Shown here in pieces: positions 14,165 to 20,943 of a stretch of 31,000 bases of DNA. The stretch comes from CAYVCG01 sp964449985. GTDB lineage: Bacteria > Bacillota > Clostridia > Lachnospirales > WRAX01. Each line of letters opens with the position of its first letter. Position 1 is the first letter of the stretch. Where the stretch lies: positions 1 through 31,000 of the forward strand of contig CAYVCG010000021.1 in assembly GCA_964449985.1 (NCBI GenBank), given 5' to 3'. Made by a program: the position numbers and the translations under genes. Below the pieces are notes generated by a model. That model did no database searches and was not told the DNA's origin. It was given only the letters and a program-made list of their open reading frames with translations.

Positions 14165-15333
14165 TGAGGAATGACTTAATATCAAAAACAGTAGAAAACA
14201 TGCCCTTTTCAGGCATACGAAAGTTCTTCGACGTTGCCAGTGAGGTTGAGGGCGTTATATCATTAGGCGTTGGTGAACCGGATTTTGACACGCCTTGGAA
14301 CATTCGTGAAGAAGCTATTTATAATCTGGAAAAAGGCAAAACAATATATACTTCAAATACAGGCCTGCCTGCTTTGCGTCAAGAAATATCACGTTATTTA
14401 AACCGCAGGTTTAATATAAAATATAACCCGGCTGACCAAATTATCGTTACTGTTGGCGCCAGCGAAGGGATAGACATTGCTCTTCGTGCCATAATAAATC
14501 CCGGAGACGAGGTTTTATTAATTGAGCCGTGTTATGTTTCATACAGGCCATGTATTATGATGGCGGGCGGTGTGCCTGTCACTATTAATACTAAAGTGGA
14601 AAACGAATTCCGCGTTACGCCTGAAGAAATACTGGAAAAAATAACGGATAAAACAAAGGCACTCTTAATTTCATATCCAAATAATCCCACTGGTGCGATT
14701 ATGGAGCGAGAAAATTTAGCCAAAATCGTTGAAGTATTAAAGGACAAGGAGATAGTCGTTATTAGTGATGAAATATATGGCGAGCTTACTTATGGCGATA
14801 GGGAGCATGTTAGCATTGCTTCTTTCCCGGAAATGTATGACAAAACCATTGTTTTAAACGGCTTTTCCAAGGCATACGCTATGACGGGCTGGAGATTGGG
14901 CTATGCTGCTGGCCCCAAAGAAATCATATCTGCTATGCTTAAAATACACCAATACGTAATTATGTGCGCCCCTACAACCGCTCAATATGCGGGAGTGGAA
15001 GCATTGAAAAACGGAGACGAAAGTGTTGCGCGCATGAAGGATGATTATGATACAAGGCGTCGCACAATTGTTAACGGTTTCCGTGAGATGGGGCTGGATG
15101 TTTTTGAGCCGCTTGGCGCATTTTATGTTTTCCCATGCATAAAGAGCACTGGGCTTACTACGGACGAATTCTGCAACCGTATATTGTTTGAGGAAAAGGT
15201 TGCCGTCGTTCCGGGAAGCGCTTTTGGCGAGTGCGGCGAAGGCTTTATCCGCTGTTCATATGCATATAGCATTGAAAACATCAAGGCTGCTTTGGAGCGT
15301 ATTGAAAAGTTCGTTAGAAAAGTTCGTGGATAA
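14161..15333 (+). CDS. PLP-dependent class I/II aminotransferase (aspartate/aromatic type)
   Basis: A fold-type I aminotransferase of 390 residues. The Schiff-base lysine is Lys237 in LNGFSKAYAMTGWRLGY; SYPNNPTGAIM (around 173) and VISDEIYGELTYG (around 202) contribute PLP contacts, and RCSYAYS near the C terminus has the carboxylate-binding Arg. In Firmicutes these Lrp-linked enzymes act on aspartate, aromatic or branched-chain amino acids; which one cannot be told here. It begins inside the stop codon of the Lrp gene and is followed by an XRE-cupin regulator and an acyl-CoA synthetase. That order would suit conversion of an amino acid to a 2-oxo acid and later CoA activation of a derived acid, but this is inference. 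Confidence 0.94.
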   Translation: MMRNDLISKTVENMPFSGIRKFFDVASEVEGVISLGVGEPDFDTPWNIREEAIYNLEKGKTIYTSNTGLPALRQEISRYLNRRFNIKYNPADQIIVTVGASEGIDIALRAIINPGDEVLLIEPCYVSYRPCIMMAGGVPVTINTKVENEFRVTPEEILEKITDKTKALLISYPNNPTGAIMERENLAKIVEVLKDKEIVVISDEIYGELTYGDREHVSIASFPEMYDKTIVLNGFSKAYAMTGWRLGYAAGPKEIISAMLKIHQYVIMCAPTTAQYAGVEALKNGDESVARMKDDYDTRRRTIVNGFREMGLDVFEPLGAFYVFPCIKSTGLTTDEFCNRILFEEKVAVVPGSAFGECGEGFIRCSYAYSIENIKAALERIEKFVRKVRG

Positions 15334-15384
15334 AAGATGATAGATTAAGCAGATTTATTTAGCATAAAAGGAGTGAGGAAAGCT

Positions 15385-15936
15385 ATGACGGAAGAGATTT
15401 ATATGGTGGCAAGGCGCATAAGCGAGCTTCGGGATATTTTCGGGTTTGATATAGAAACCGTGGCAGAAAAACTAGGCATAACCCCAGAGCATTATGAACA
15501 ATACGAAACATCAGGCGTTGATATTCCGATTAGTGTTTTATATAAGCTTGCAAGCATTTATAACGTGGATATGACGGAATTATTGTCCGGGAAATCACCG
15601 AAGCTAAACACGATAAGCGTCGTCCGAGAGGGCGAAGGGCTTGTTATCGAAAGGTTCAAGGGTTATGAATACAAGGACATAGGATTTAAATTTGTTCACA
15701 GAAAGATGGAACCTCTTATCGTTATATTAAATCCGTCTGAAGAAAAGCCGGAAATGGTAATGCATAGCGGCCAAGAAATAAACTATTGCCTACAGGGCGA
15801 AATGGTTTTGTATTATGACAATAACGAGGTCATACTAAAACCCGGGGATTGTGCATATTTTGATCCATCCCATCCCCATGGCCAAAAATGCGCCGGAAAC
15901 ATACCGGCCAAGTTTCTAACGGTTATTCATGAATAA
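15385..15936 (+). CDS. XRE-family HTH regulator with C-terminal cupin domain
   Basis: A two-domain regulator of about 183 residues. The N-terminal helix-turn-helix spans about residues 8-62 (VARRISELRDIFGFDIETVAEKLGITPE, split here only for reading). The C-terminal cupin includes MVMHSGQEINYCLQGEMVLYY, then ILKPGDCAYFDPSHPHG. The cupin has His and Glu residues that could bind a metal or small ligand. Such proteins usually regulate neighbouring catabolic or activation genes, and a pairing with the following AMP-forming synthetase is common in Firmicutes. A GTG at 15373 overlaps the ribosome binding site AAAAGGAG, so ATG 15385 is chosen. Confidence 0.88.
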   Translation: MTEEIYMVARRISELRDIFGFDIETVAEKLGITPEHYEQYETSGVDIPISVLYKLASIYNVDMTELLSGKSPKLNTISVVREGEGLVIERFKGYEYKDIGFKFVHRKMEPLIVILNPSEEKPEMVMHSGQEINYCLQGEMVLYYDNNEVILKPGDCAYFDPSHPHGQKCAGNIPAKFLTVIHE

Positions 15937-15990
15937 AGTAACCGCTGACTAATTCAGATAAATAATCACTTGTCGAGAGGAAAGATACAA

Positions 15991-17655
15991 ATGCTGGAGA
16001 GATTTTTGAGTAAAACTGAGTTTTCTTCGTATGAAGATTTCTATAAAAACTATTCCTTGAACATTCCGTATAACTTTAACTTCGGTTTCGACGTTGTGGA
16101 TGCATGGGCGGAGGAAGAACCGGAAAAGAAAGCGCTTGTTTGGTGCAACGATGCCGATGAGGAAAAAACATTCACATTCACAGACATCAAGCGGGAAAGC
16201 AATAAAATCGCCAACATGCTGTTAAGTCAGGGCATAAAAAAAGGCGACATGGTTCTGCTTATACTAAAGCAGCGCTATGAATATTGGCTCACGGCCGTTG
16301 CGCTTCATAAAATTGGCGCGATACTTATCCCGGGTTCTGTTCAGCTTACGAAAAAAGATATTTCATACAGAGCAAACGCCGCAGATATAAAAATGATTAT
16401 CGCAGTTAATGAGGATGAGGTGTTAAAGCAGGTTGAGGAAGCTATGCCGGAAAGCCCTTCTATCACAGCAAAGTTTATATTAGGAACGGACAGACCAGGC
16501 TGGATTAACTTCACTACGGAAAAAGAAAAATATTCAGATGTTTATGAACGCAAAACAGGCGAAGGCGAAATGCTGGCAACAGACATGATGCTTATATACT
16601 TTACATCAGGAACAACGGGTATGCCGAAAATGGTTGCTCATGACAATACATATCCGCTGGGGCATATAACAACTGCAAAGTATTGGCAGCAGGTTCGCAA
16701 TAACGAGCTGCACTGCACAGTTTCGGATTCCGGCTGGGCAAAGTTCGGCTGGGGAAAGATTTATGGACAATGGATAGCAGGGGCTGTTATATTTGCTTAT
16801 GACATGGATAAGTTCGTTCCCCATAACATGCTGAAGGTTATTGAAAAATACCGTGTGGCAACGTTTTGCGCACCGCCGACTATGTATCGCTTTTTTATTA
16901 AAGAGGATTTATCAAAATATGATTTATCATCCATAAAGCACGCTTCCATAGCGGGAGAACCGCTTAATCCCGAGGTTTTCAACCAGTTCTACAAAGCGAC
17001 TGGCTTGAAGGTTCATGAAGGCTTTGGCCAGTCAGAATCCAGCGTTTTGTTAGGAAATTTTGAATACTTTGAGCCTGTGCCCGCCTCAACAGGAAAACCT
17101 GCGCCGCTTTATGACATTGATTTGATAGACGAGAACGGAAACTCCTGCCCAGACGGCGAGGAAGGCGAAATCGTTATAAAAAATCTGGATAAAAAAATGC
17201 CTGCCGGGCTTTTAAAGGGCTATTTTGAAAACGGAAAGCTTGATACAAGCTGTCATGCCGGCGGCGTTTATCATACAGGAGATTTGGCTTGGCGTGATTT
17301 AAGCGGTCATTTCTGGTTCGTTGGCAGAAAAGATGACGTTATTAAATGCTCCGGCTATCGCATCGGGCCGTTTGAAGTGGAAAGCGCAGTTTTAGAGCAT
17401 CCTGCTGTTTTGGAATGCGCAATAACCGCCGCTCCGGACGAGGTTCGTGGGCAAGTTGTTAAAGCGACTATTGTTCTTGCAAAAGGGTTTTCGCCATCGG
17501 ACGAGCTTGTTAAAGAGATTCAGGAACATGTAAAGAAAACGACAGCGCCTTATAAATACCCAAGGGTTGTTGAATTCGTAGATGAGTTGCCGAAGACGCT
17601 GGGCGGCAAGATAAAGCGCGCTCAGATTCGTCGGGAAAGCGAGCAAAAGGGATAA
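15991..17655 (+). CDS. AMP-forming acyl-CoA synthetase (acetyl/medium-chain type)
   Basis: An ANL-superfamily ligase of 554 residues that activates a carboxylic acid as acyl-AMP and then makes the CoA thioester. The P-loop is YFTSGTTGMPKMVAHD (Ser206 in it). EGFGQSES, YHTGDLAW, GRKDDVIKCSGYRIGPFEVE (hinge) and TLGGKIKRAQ with the adenylation lysine Lys540 are all present. The pattern resembles medium-chain or aryl acid:CoA ligases more than acetyl-CoA synthetase proper, which is about 100 residues longer. ATG 15991 after GAGAGGA is preferred to the upstream TTG at 15970. It is the last gene of its run and ends 4 bases before a strong terminator hairpin. Confidence 0.92.
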   Translation: MLERFLSKTEFSSYEDFYKNYSLNIPYNFNFGFDVVDAWAEEEPEKKALVWCNDADEEKTFTFTDIKRESNKIANMLLSQGIKKGDMVLLILKQRYEYWLTAVALHKIGAILIPGSVQLTKKDISYRANAADIKMIIAVNEDEVLKQVEEAMPESPSITAKFILGTDRPGWINFTTEKEKYSDVYERKTGEGEMLATDMMLIYFTSGTTGMPKMVAHDNTYPLGHITTAKYWQQVRNNELHCTVSDSGWAKFGWGKIYGQWIAGAVIFAYDMDKFVPHNMLKVIEKYRVATFCAPPTMYRFFIKEDLSKYDLSSIKHASIAGEPLNPEVFNQFYKATGLKVHEGFGQSESSVLLGNFEYFEPVPASTGKPAPLYDIDLIDENGNSCPDGEEGEIVIKNLDKKMPAGLLKGYFENGKLDTSCHAGGVYHTGDLAWRDLSGHFWFVGRKDDVIKCSGYRIGPFEVESAVLEHPAVLECAITAAPDEVRGQVVKATIVLAKGFSPSDELVKEIQEHVKKTTAPYKYPRVVEFVDELPKTLGGKIKRAQIRRESEQKG

Positions 17656-17659
17656 ATTA

Positions 17660-17692
17660 TGGCCTCGTAATAGAATTTACGAGGCCATTTTT
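17660..17692 (+). terminator. Intrinsic terminator, probably bidirectional
   Basis: An 11-bp perfect stem, TGGCCTCGTAA (17660-17670) and TTACGAGGCCA (17677-17687), with a 6-base loop and T5. The opposite side is ATAATTTAT on the minus strand, so it may also end the convergent aroF unit. Confidence 0.92.
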
Positions 17693-17717
17693 GGGTAAAC
17701 GCCGCTTAGTTCAGCAT

Positions 17718-19229
17718 TTATTTAAAAACATTAAATTCAGAGACATCTTTCACTCTTGTTAAAGGGTAATTTAGTCTTGCAAAAACAGAAGATATTTCAC
17801 TAATCTTCCACCCATTTCCAAAGTCATATAGGGTAAAAGGGATCAACGAATAAAATTCTTTGTTTTTGACAATCGCCAACATTTCCATTTTGTCATTTGC
17901 ATTGAATCTTTTTGTCTGACTCTTGAATAAAGCTTTTATTCCATCACTGCCTAATGTCTTAGCAGATGGGATGAAAATATCCACTATTTCCAAATCACTT
18001 AACTCTTTTGGATTTATGGCGTTATATTGTTGAATATCCGAAAGGGATAACCCTTTCTCAGCAAAACCTTGCCTAGTTGCTTCATCAGTTGCAATAAGTA
18101 ATAAAGAAATTAAAGTTTGTTGTGTAAAAGCCGATAAATAATAATTTTCTAGCAGTTTATCATAAAAATCACTCTTCGGCAATGCATTATATACAGATGG
18201 CAGGAAAACTCTAAGGCTTTCTATATAGCTTTTAAAATTGTAGTGCTTACAAATATCAGATGCGGCGGAAATTCCCAAGATTGCATTAATATCATTTTTC
18301 TTTATGCCATCTATATATGCGGTTATCGCATCCTCTGGAGTTAAATAAACTGTATTATTTATATTAAATATATCCTTAAAATAATCTGCTTTGGTAGCTG
18401 TCTTTTGGGGGATCATTTTATCCAAAACTTCTTTTTCAATACTATATTCACCATCTTTGAGATAGTCAAAATACTTTGGATTCTTAGTCTTATAATAGCT
18501 ATAATAGCTGCTGTACGTGCCCTTTCTATCAGGGTCATTAACATTCCAAACATTAAATAATTTAAAGCCGCTGCCCTCCCGATATGCAATCTCAATTCCT
18601 ATTGCAAAATAATCGTCATCAAGTTTGCAAACAGCTACTATGTATTCAAAGTTAGCAATCGTGTTTAGATAATTAACAGGTAAGTATTCGTCTTTTAGTG
18701 TAAAAATCTGAATAAGCTCAATATTTTTTAGCCTATTTACATCAAGGAGAGCAACTGTTTGCTCCATATTTATTTTGTCTAAGGTTCTATTTTTATATAT
18801 TTCATCATTGGCAAGTATACCATATACAAGGGATGCACATGATTCCGATAGTTTACCAAACCCAGCAATGGATGAAAGCTGAAAAAGAAAAGGATTTTCA
18901 TATCCAATGGTTTCTCTATTCAAATTCGCAGCATTTTTTGGCGAATATAATCTAATAGCTTCGTCTTGCAGTGTTAGGGTTTGAATCTTCGAAAAATTTG
19001 CGTCCCTAAGCGCAGCAATAAAGTTGCATACGACTTCTTCAGGTTTAAGATTCGTAGGGGTTGTAGGCATCCCATTTTGAGCTGCAATTTGATTAGCCAT
19101 TTTTTCTTCTGGAGGTTCTTCATTTTGTCGTATATCGCTTGTCACTTTGATGTTATCAAAGTTATCTCTGACTACTATAGATCCTGATGATAAAGCCATA
19201 ACTAAAACAAAAACCCAAATAAATTTCAT
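17718..19229 (-). CDS. Unrecognised secreted protein with two NTF2-like-looking halves
   Basis: I do not recognise a family. The preferred ATG (19227-19229, 503 residues) follows GGAGGAG; an earlier ATG five codons upstream is part of that SD. The N terminus MKFIWVFVLVMALSSGS is a signal peptide or membrane anchor. Two halves look related: residues from about 62 (PEEVVCNFIAALRDANFSKI) and from about 298 (PEDAITAYIDGIKKNDINAI) both begin with a helix typical of NTF2-like/SnoaL domains, and each half ends with a hydrophobic beta segment before an aromatic strand (GFKLFNVW; GNGWKISEIS). No enzyme motif or Cys pair is visible. It starts 27 bases after the aroF stop and probably shares its transcript, though the functional link is obscure. 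Confidence 0.8.
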   Translation of the reverse strand: MKFIWVFVLVMALSSGSIVVRDNFDNIKVTSDIRQNEEPPEEKMANQIAAQNGMPTTPTNLKPEEVVCNFIAALRDANFSKIQTLTLQDEAIRLYSPKNAANLNRETIGYENPFLFQLSSIAGFGKLSESCASLVYGILANDEIYKNRTLDKINMEQTVALLDVNRLKNIELIQIFTLKDEYLPVNYLNTIANFEYIVAVCKLDDDYFAIGIEIAYREGSGFKLFNVWNVNDPDRKGTYSSYYSYYKTKNPKYFDYLKDGEYSIEKEVLDKMIPQKTATKADYFKDIFNINNTVYLTPEDAITAYIDGIKKNDINAILGISAASDICKHYNFKSYIESLRVFLPSVYNALPKSDFYDKLLENYYLSAFTQQTLISLLLIATDEATRQGFAEKGLSLSDIQQYNAINPKELSDLEIVDIFIPSAKTLGSDGIKALFKSQTKRFNANDKMEMLAIVKNKEFYSLIPFTLYDFGNGWKISEISSVFARLNYPLTRVKDVSEFNVFK

Positions 19230-19256
19230 CGACTTCTCCTCCATAAATATAAATTT

Positions 19257-20276
19257 TTACTTGCTAATATATAGATAATCTAATCCCTTACGAACAGCCA
19301 AAACTGCCTTAAACAAATCGTCAAACTTATCTGGTGTGATGGATTGTGGGCCATCGCAAAGGGCCGCCTGAGGGTCGTTATGGACTTCTATTATGAGTCC
19401 ATCTGCTCCGGCGGCGGTAGCCGCTAAGGACATAGGTTTAACAAATCGTGCATATCCAGTGGCGTGAGACGGGTCAACAATAACTGGCAGATGTGTCAGC
19501 TCATGCAACACAGGTATTGCGGATAAATCAAGCGTGTTTCTTGTGGCTGTTTCGTATGTGCGTATGCCGCGTTCGCATAATATAATTTGTGAGTTGCCGC
19601 CGGACATAATATATTCTGCGCTCATCAAAAGTTCACTAACGGTTGCGGAAAGGCCTCTTTTAAGCAGAATAGGTTTATTTATGTTTCCCAATTCTTTTAA
19701 AAGCTGAAAGTTTTGCATATTCCGAGCACCGACCTGAATAATGTCTACATCCTCAAAAAGCTGTAACTGAGACAAATCCATAATTTCAGTAACAATCGGC
19801 AGACCGGTTTCTTTTTTTGCCGCCAAAAGAAGGTTTATCCCTTCTTCACCAAGGCCTTGGAAAGCATACGGAGAAGTTCTTGGCTTGAAAACTCCGCCCC
19901 GAAGAATAGTTGCCCCCGCAGCCTTAACCCTCCGCGCGATTTCGCAAATCTGCTCCTCTGTCTCGACTGAGCATGGGCCCGCCATAACCATAAAATTCCC
20001 GCCGCCGATTTTATGATCGCCTATTGTAATAACCGTATCCATTGGATGGAATTTGCGGTTGGCGGCTTTGTATGGCTCCTGAATTCTGCGCACACTTTCC
20101 ACAATATCAATGGCTTCAATCGAATCAATGTCCACAACAGATGTATCCCCAACAAGCCCTAAAATTGTGGACTGAACACCTTGGCTGATATGAATATCAA
20201 AATGCATATCTTTTAGCCATTTTGTCAAACGATCATATTGCTGTTTATCCGCATTTGGTTTTAAAACGATTATCAT
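19257..20276 (-). CDS. aroF: 3-deoxy-7-phosphoheptulonate (DAHP) synthase, type I-beta
   Basis: DAHP synthase joins phosphoenolpyruvate and erythrose 4-phosphate, the first step of the shikimate pathway. The 339-residue protein has an N-terminal ferredoxin-like regulatory domain (1 to about 70, MIIVLKPNADKQQYDRL), as in Thermotoga-type enzymes controlled by Phe or Tyr. The barrel follows with MAGPCSVE (Cys102 is a metal ligand), RGGVFKPRTSPYAFQG, PILLKRGLSAT, GIRTYETATRNTLDLSA and VDPSHATG. All expected metal and substrate residues appear present. A 5' leader with a Phe/Tyr-rich peptide and terminator precedes it, so expression is probably attenuated by aromatic amino acid supply. Confidence 0.97.
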   Translation of the reverse strand: MIIVLKPNADKQQYDRLTKWLKDMHFDIHISQGVQSTILGLVGDTSVVDIDSIEAIDIVESVRRIQEPYKAANRKFHPMDTVITIGDHKIGGGNFMVMAGPCSVETEEQICEIARRVKAAGATILRGGVFKPRTSPYAFQGLGEEGINLLLAAKKETGLPIVTEIMDLSQLQLFEDVDIIQVGARNMQNFQLLKELGNINKPILLKRGLSATVSELLMSAEYIMSGGNSQIILCERGIRTYETATRNTLDLSAIPVLHELTHLPVIVDPSHATGYARFVKPMSLAATAAGADGLIIEVHNDPQAALCDGPQSITPDKFDDLFKAVLAVRKGLDYLYISK

Positions 20277-20310
20277 CGTAACACTCCCCTTTTGATTTTA
20301 TAACAAAGAG

Positions 20311-20352
20311 CAATAAATAAAGCCTGTGGCTCGTTGTGAACCACAGGCTTTT
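20311..20352 (-). terminator. Attenuator-type terminator in the aroF leader
   Basis: A perfect stem, AAGCCTGTGG (20320-20329) with CCACAGGCTT (20341-20350), and an 11-base loop. Read on the minus strand it is followed by TTTATTTATT, about 35 bases before the aroF start and after the leader-peptide stop. On the plus strand it is followed by T6, but no plus-strand gene ends there. Confidence 0.85.
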
Positions 20353-20368
20353 TTAACTGAACATCCAA

Positions 20369-20464
20369 TTAAACCGCTGCCGCTGCACACCGAAAAGCCC
20401 TATTAACGTTGTTAATAAAGCTGAAATAATACAGTGTAAAGTTTACGGCAGAAGAATGTTTCAT
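20369..20464 (-). CDS. aroF leader peptide (31 aa, Phe/Tyr-rich)
   Basis: The short frame begins MKHSSAVNFTLYYFSF and continues INNVNRAFRCAAAAV. Within residues 9-16 there are three Phe and two Tyr codons, and one further Phe occurs at 24; there is no Trp. A GGGAG ribosome binding site lies 9 bases before the ATG, and the promoter is about 40 bases further up. The stop lies 18 bases before the terminator stem. On the mRNA, GGCTTTT (plus positions 20393-20399) can pair with AAAAGCC of the terminator's first arm (plus positions 20346-20352) as an antiterminator. Stalling at Phe/Tyr codons would favour this. Peptide and elements are visible; the mechanism is inferred from classical pheA/trp attenuation. 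Confidence 0.75.
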   Translation of the reverse strand: MKHSSAVNFTLYYFSFINNVNRAFRCAAAAV

Positions 20465-20502
20465 ATATAAAAGCTCCCTGCAAAAAAATATTATTTGTTC
20501 AC

Positions 20503-20531
20503 AGTATAGCACGGACTTTTTGATTTGTAAA
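20503..20531 (-). promoter_or_regulatory. Sigma-A-type promoter of the aroF leader
   Basis: On the minus strand, TTTACA (20526-20531), 17 bases and TATACT (20503-20508). It produces an mRNA that includes the leader peptide and the attenuator. Confidence 0.75.
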
Positions 20532-20710
20532 GCAGTTTTGAAATAACTACACGTTCGTAAAAGTCGTAACATTAATTGTCCAGGCAAAACCTGAATCAAA
20601 GCATAGTTTACTAAGTAACCTATAATTGGTTGGCATTTGCATAAACACCACTGAGGATTAGTCTTGTGTATAATCCTACACAGAAATTTAATTTGTGAAA
20701 AAACTGCCTA
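20532..20710. other. Intergenic gap between divergent aroF and tRNA-Tyr promoters
   Basis: No gene is seen. The only structure noted is a small palindrome, TGTGTA-TAATCC-TACACA (20665-20682), overlapping AGGATTA (20654-20660) and TAATCCT (20671-20677). It could be an operator, but no protein can be assigned. Confidence 0.35.
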
Positions 20711-20739
20711 TTGACAACTCGTTTAATCTTTGGTATCAT
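20711..20739 (+). promoter_or_regulatory. Promoter of the tRNA-Tyr gene
   Basis: A perfect TTGACA (20711-20716), 17-base spacer and TATCAT (20734-20739), about 35 bases before the tRNA. Confidence 0.82.
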
Positions 20740-20775
20740 ATGTTTTGTTCTGATGGATTCAGGGCAAATACATAA

Positions 20776-20857
20776 GGGCGGGTTCCCGAGCGGCCAAAGG
20801 GATCAGACTGTAAATCTGACGTCAACGACTTCGAAGGTTCGAATCCTTCCCCTCCCA
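20776..20857 (+). tRNA. tRNA-Tyr (GUA anticodon)
   Basis: An 82-base type II tRNA. The D arm is CCCGAGCGGCCAAAGGG (20785-20801), the anticodon arm is TCAGA-CTGTAAA-TCTGA with GTA at 20810-20812, the long variable arm has a GTC/GAC stem (20821-20829), and the T arm is GAAGG-TTCGAAT-CCTTC (20833-20849). The acceptor GGGCGGG (20776-20782) pairs with CCCTCCC (20850-20856) except for C4 against T69. The discriminator is A, and CCA is not encoded, so it must be added after transcription. It has its own promoter and terminator. Confidence 0.95.
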
Positions 20858-20864
20858 TTTATTG

Positions 20865-20898
20865 ACTGTCAAAAAAGATAATTTTTTGGCAGTTTTTT
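20865..20898 (+). terminator. Intrinsic terminator of tRNA-Tyr
   Basis: ACTGTCAAAAAA (20865-20876) pairs with TTTTTTGGCAGT (20882-20893) with one G-T wobble, a 5-base loop and a T-rich tail. Confidence 0.88.
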
Positions 20899-20943
20899 AT
20901 TATAATTTAAAGCGTGTTATTAGTATAAAGGATGTGTTTAAGA

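Noticed and set aside
20369..20599. Longer 76-codon version of the aroF leader ORF
   Set aside because: Its start lies upstream of the likely promoter; only the 31-codon part has an SD and lies on the mRNA.
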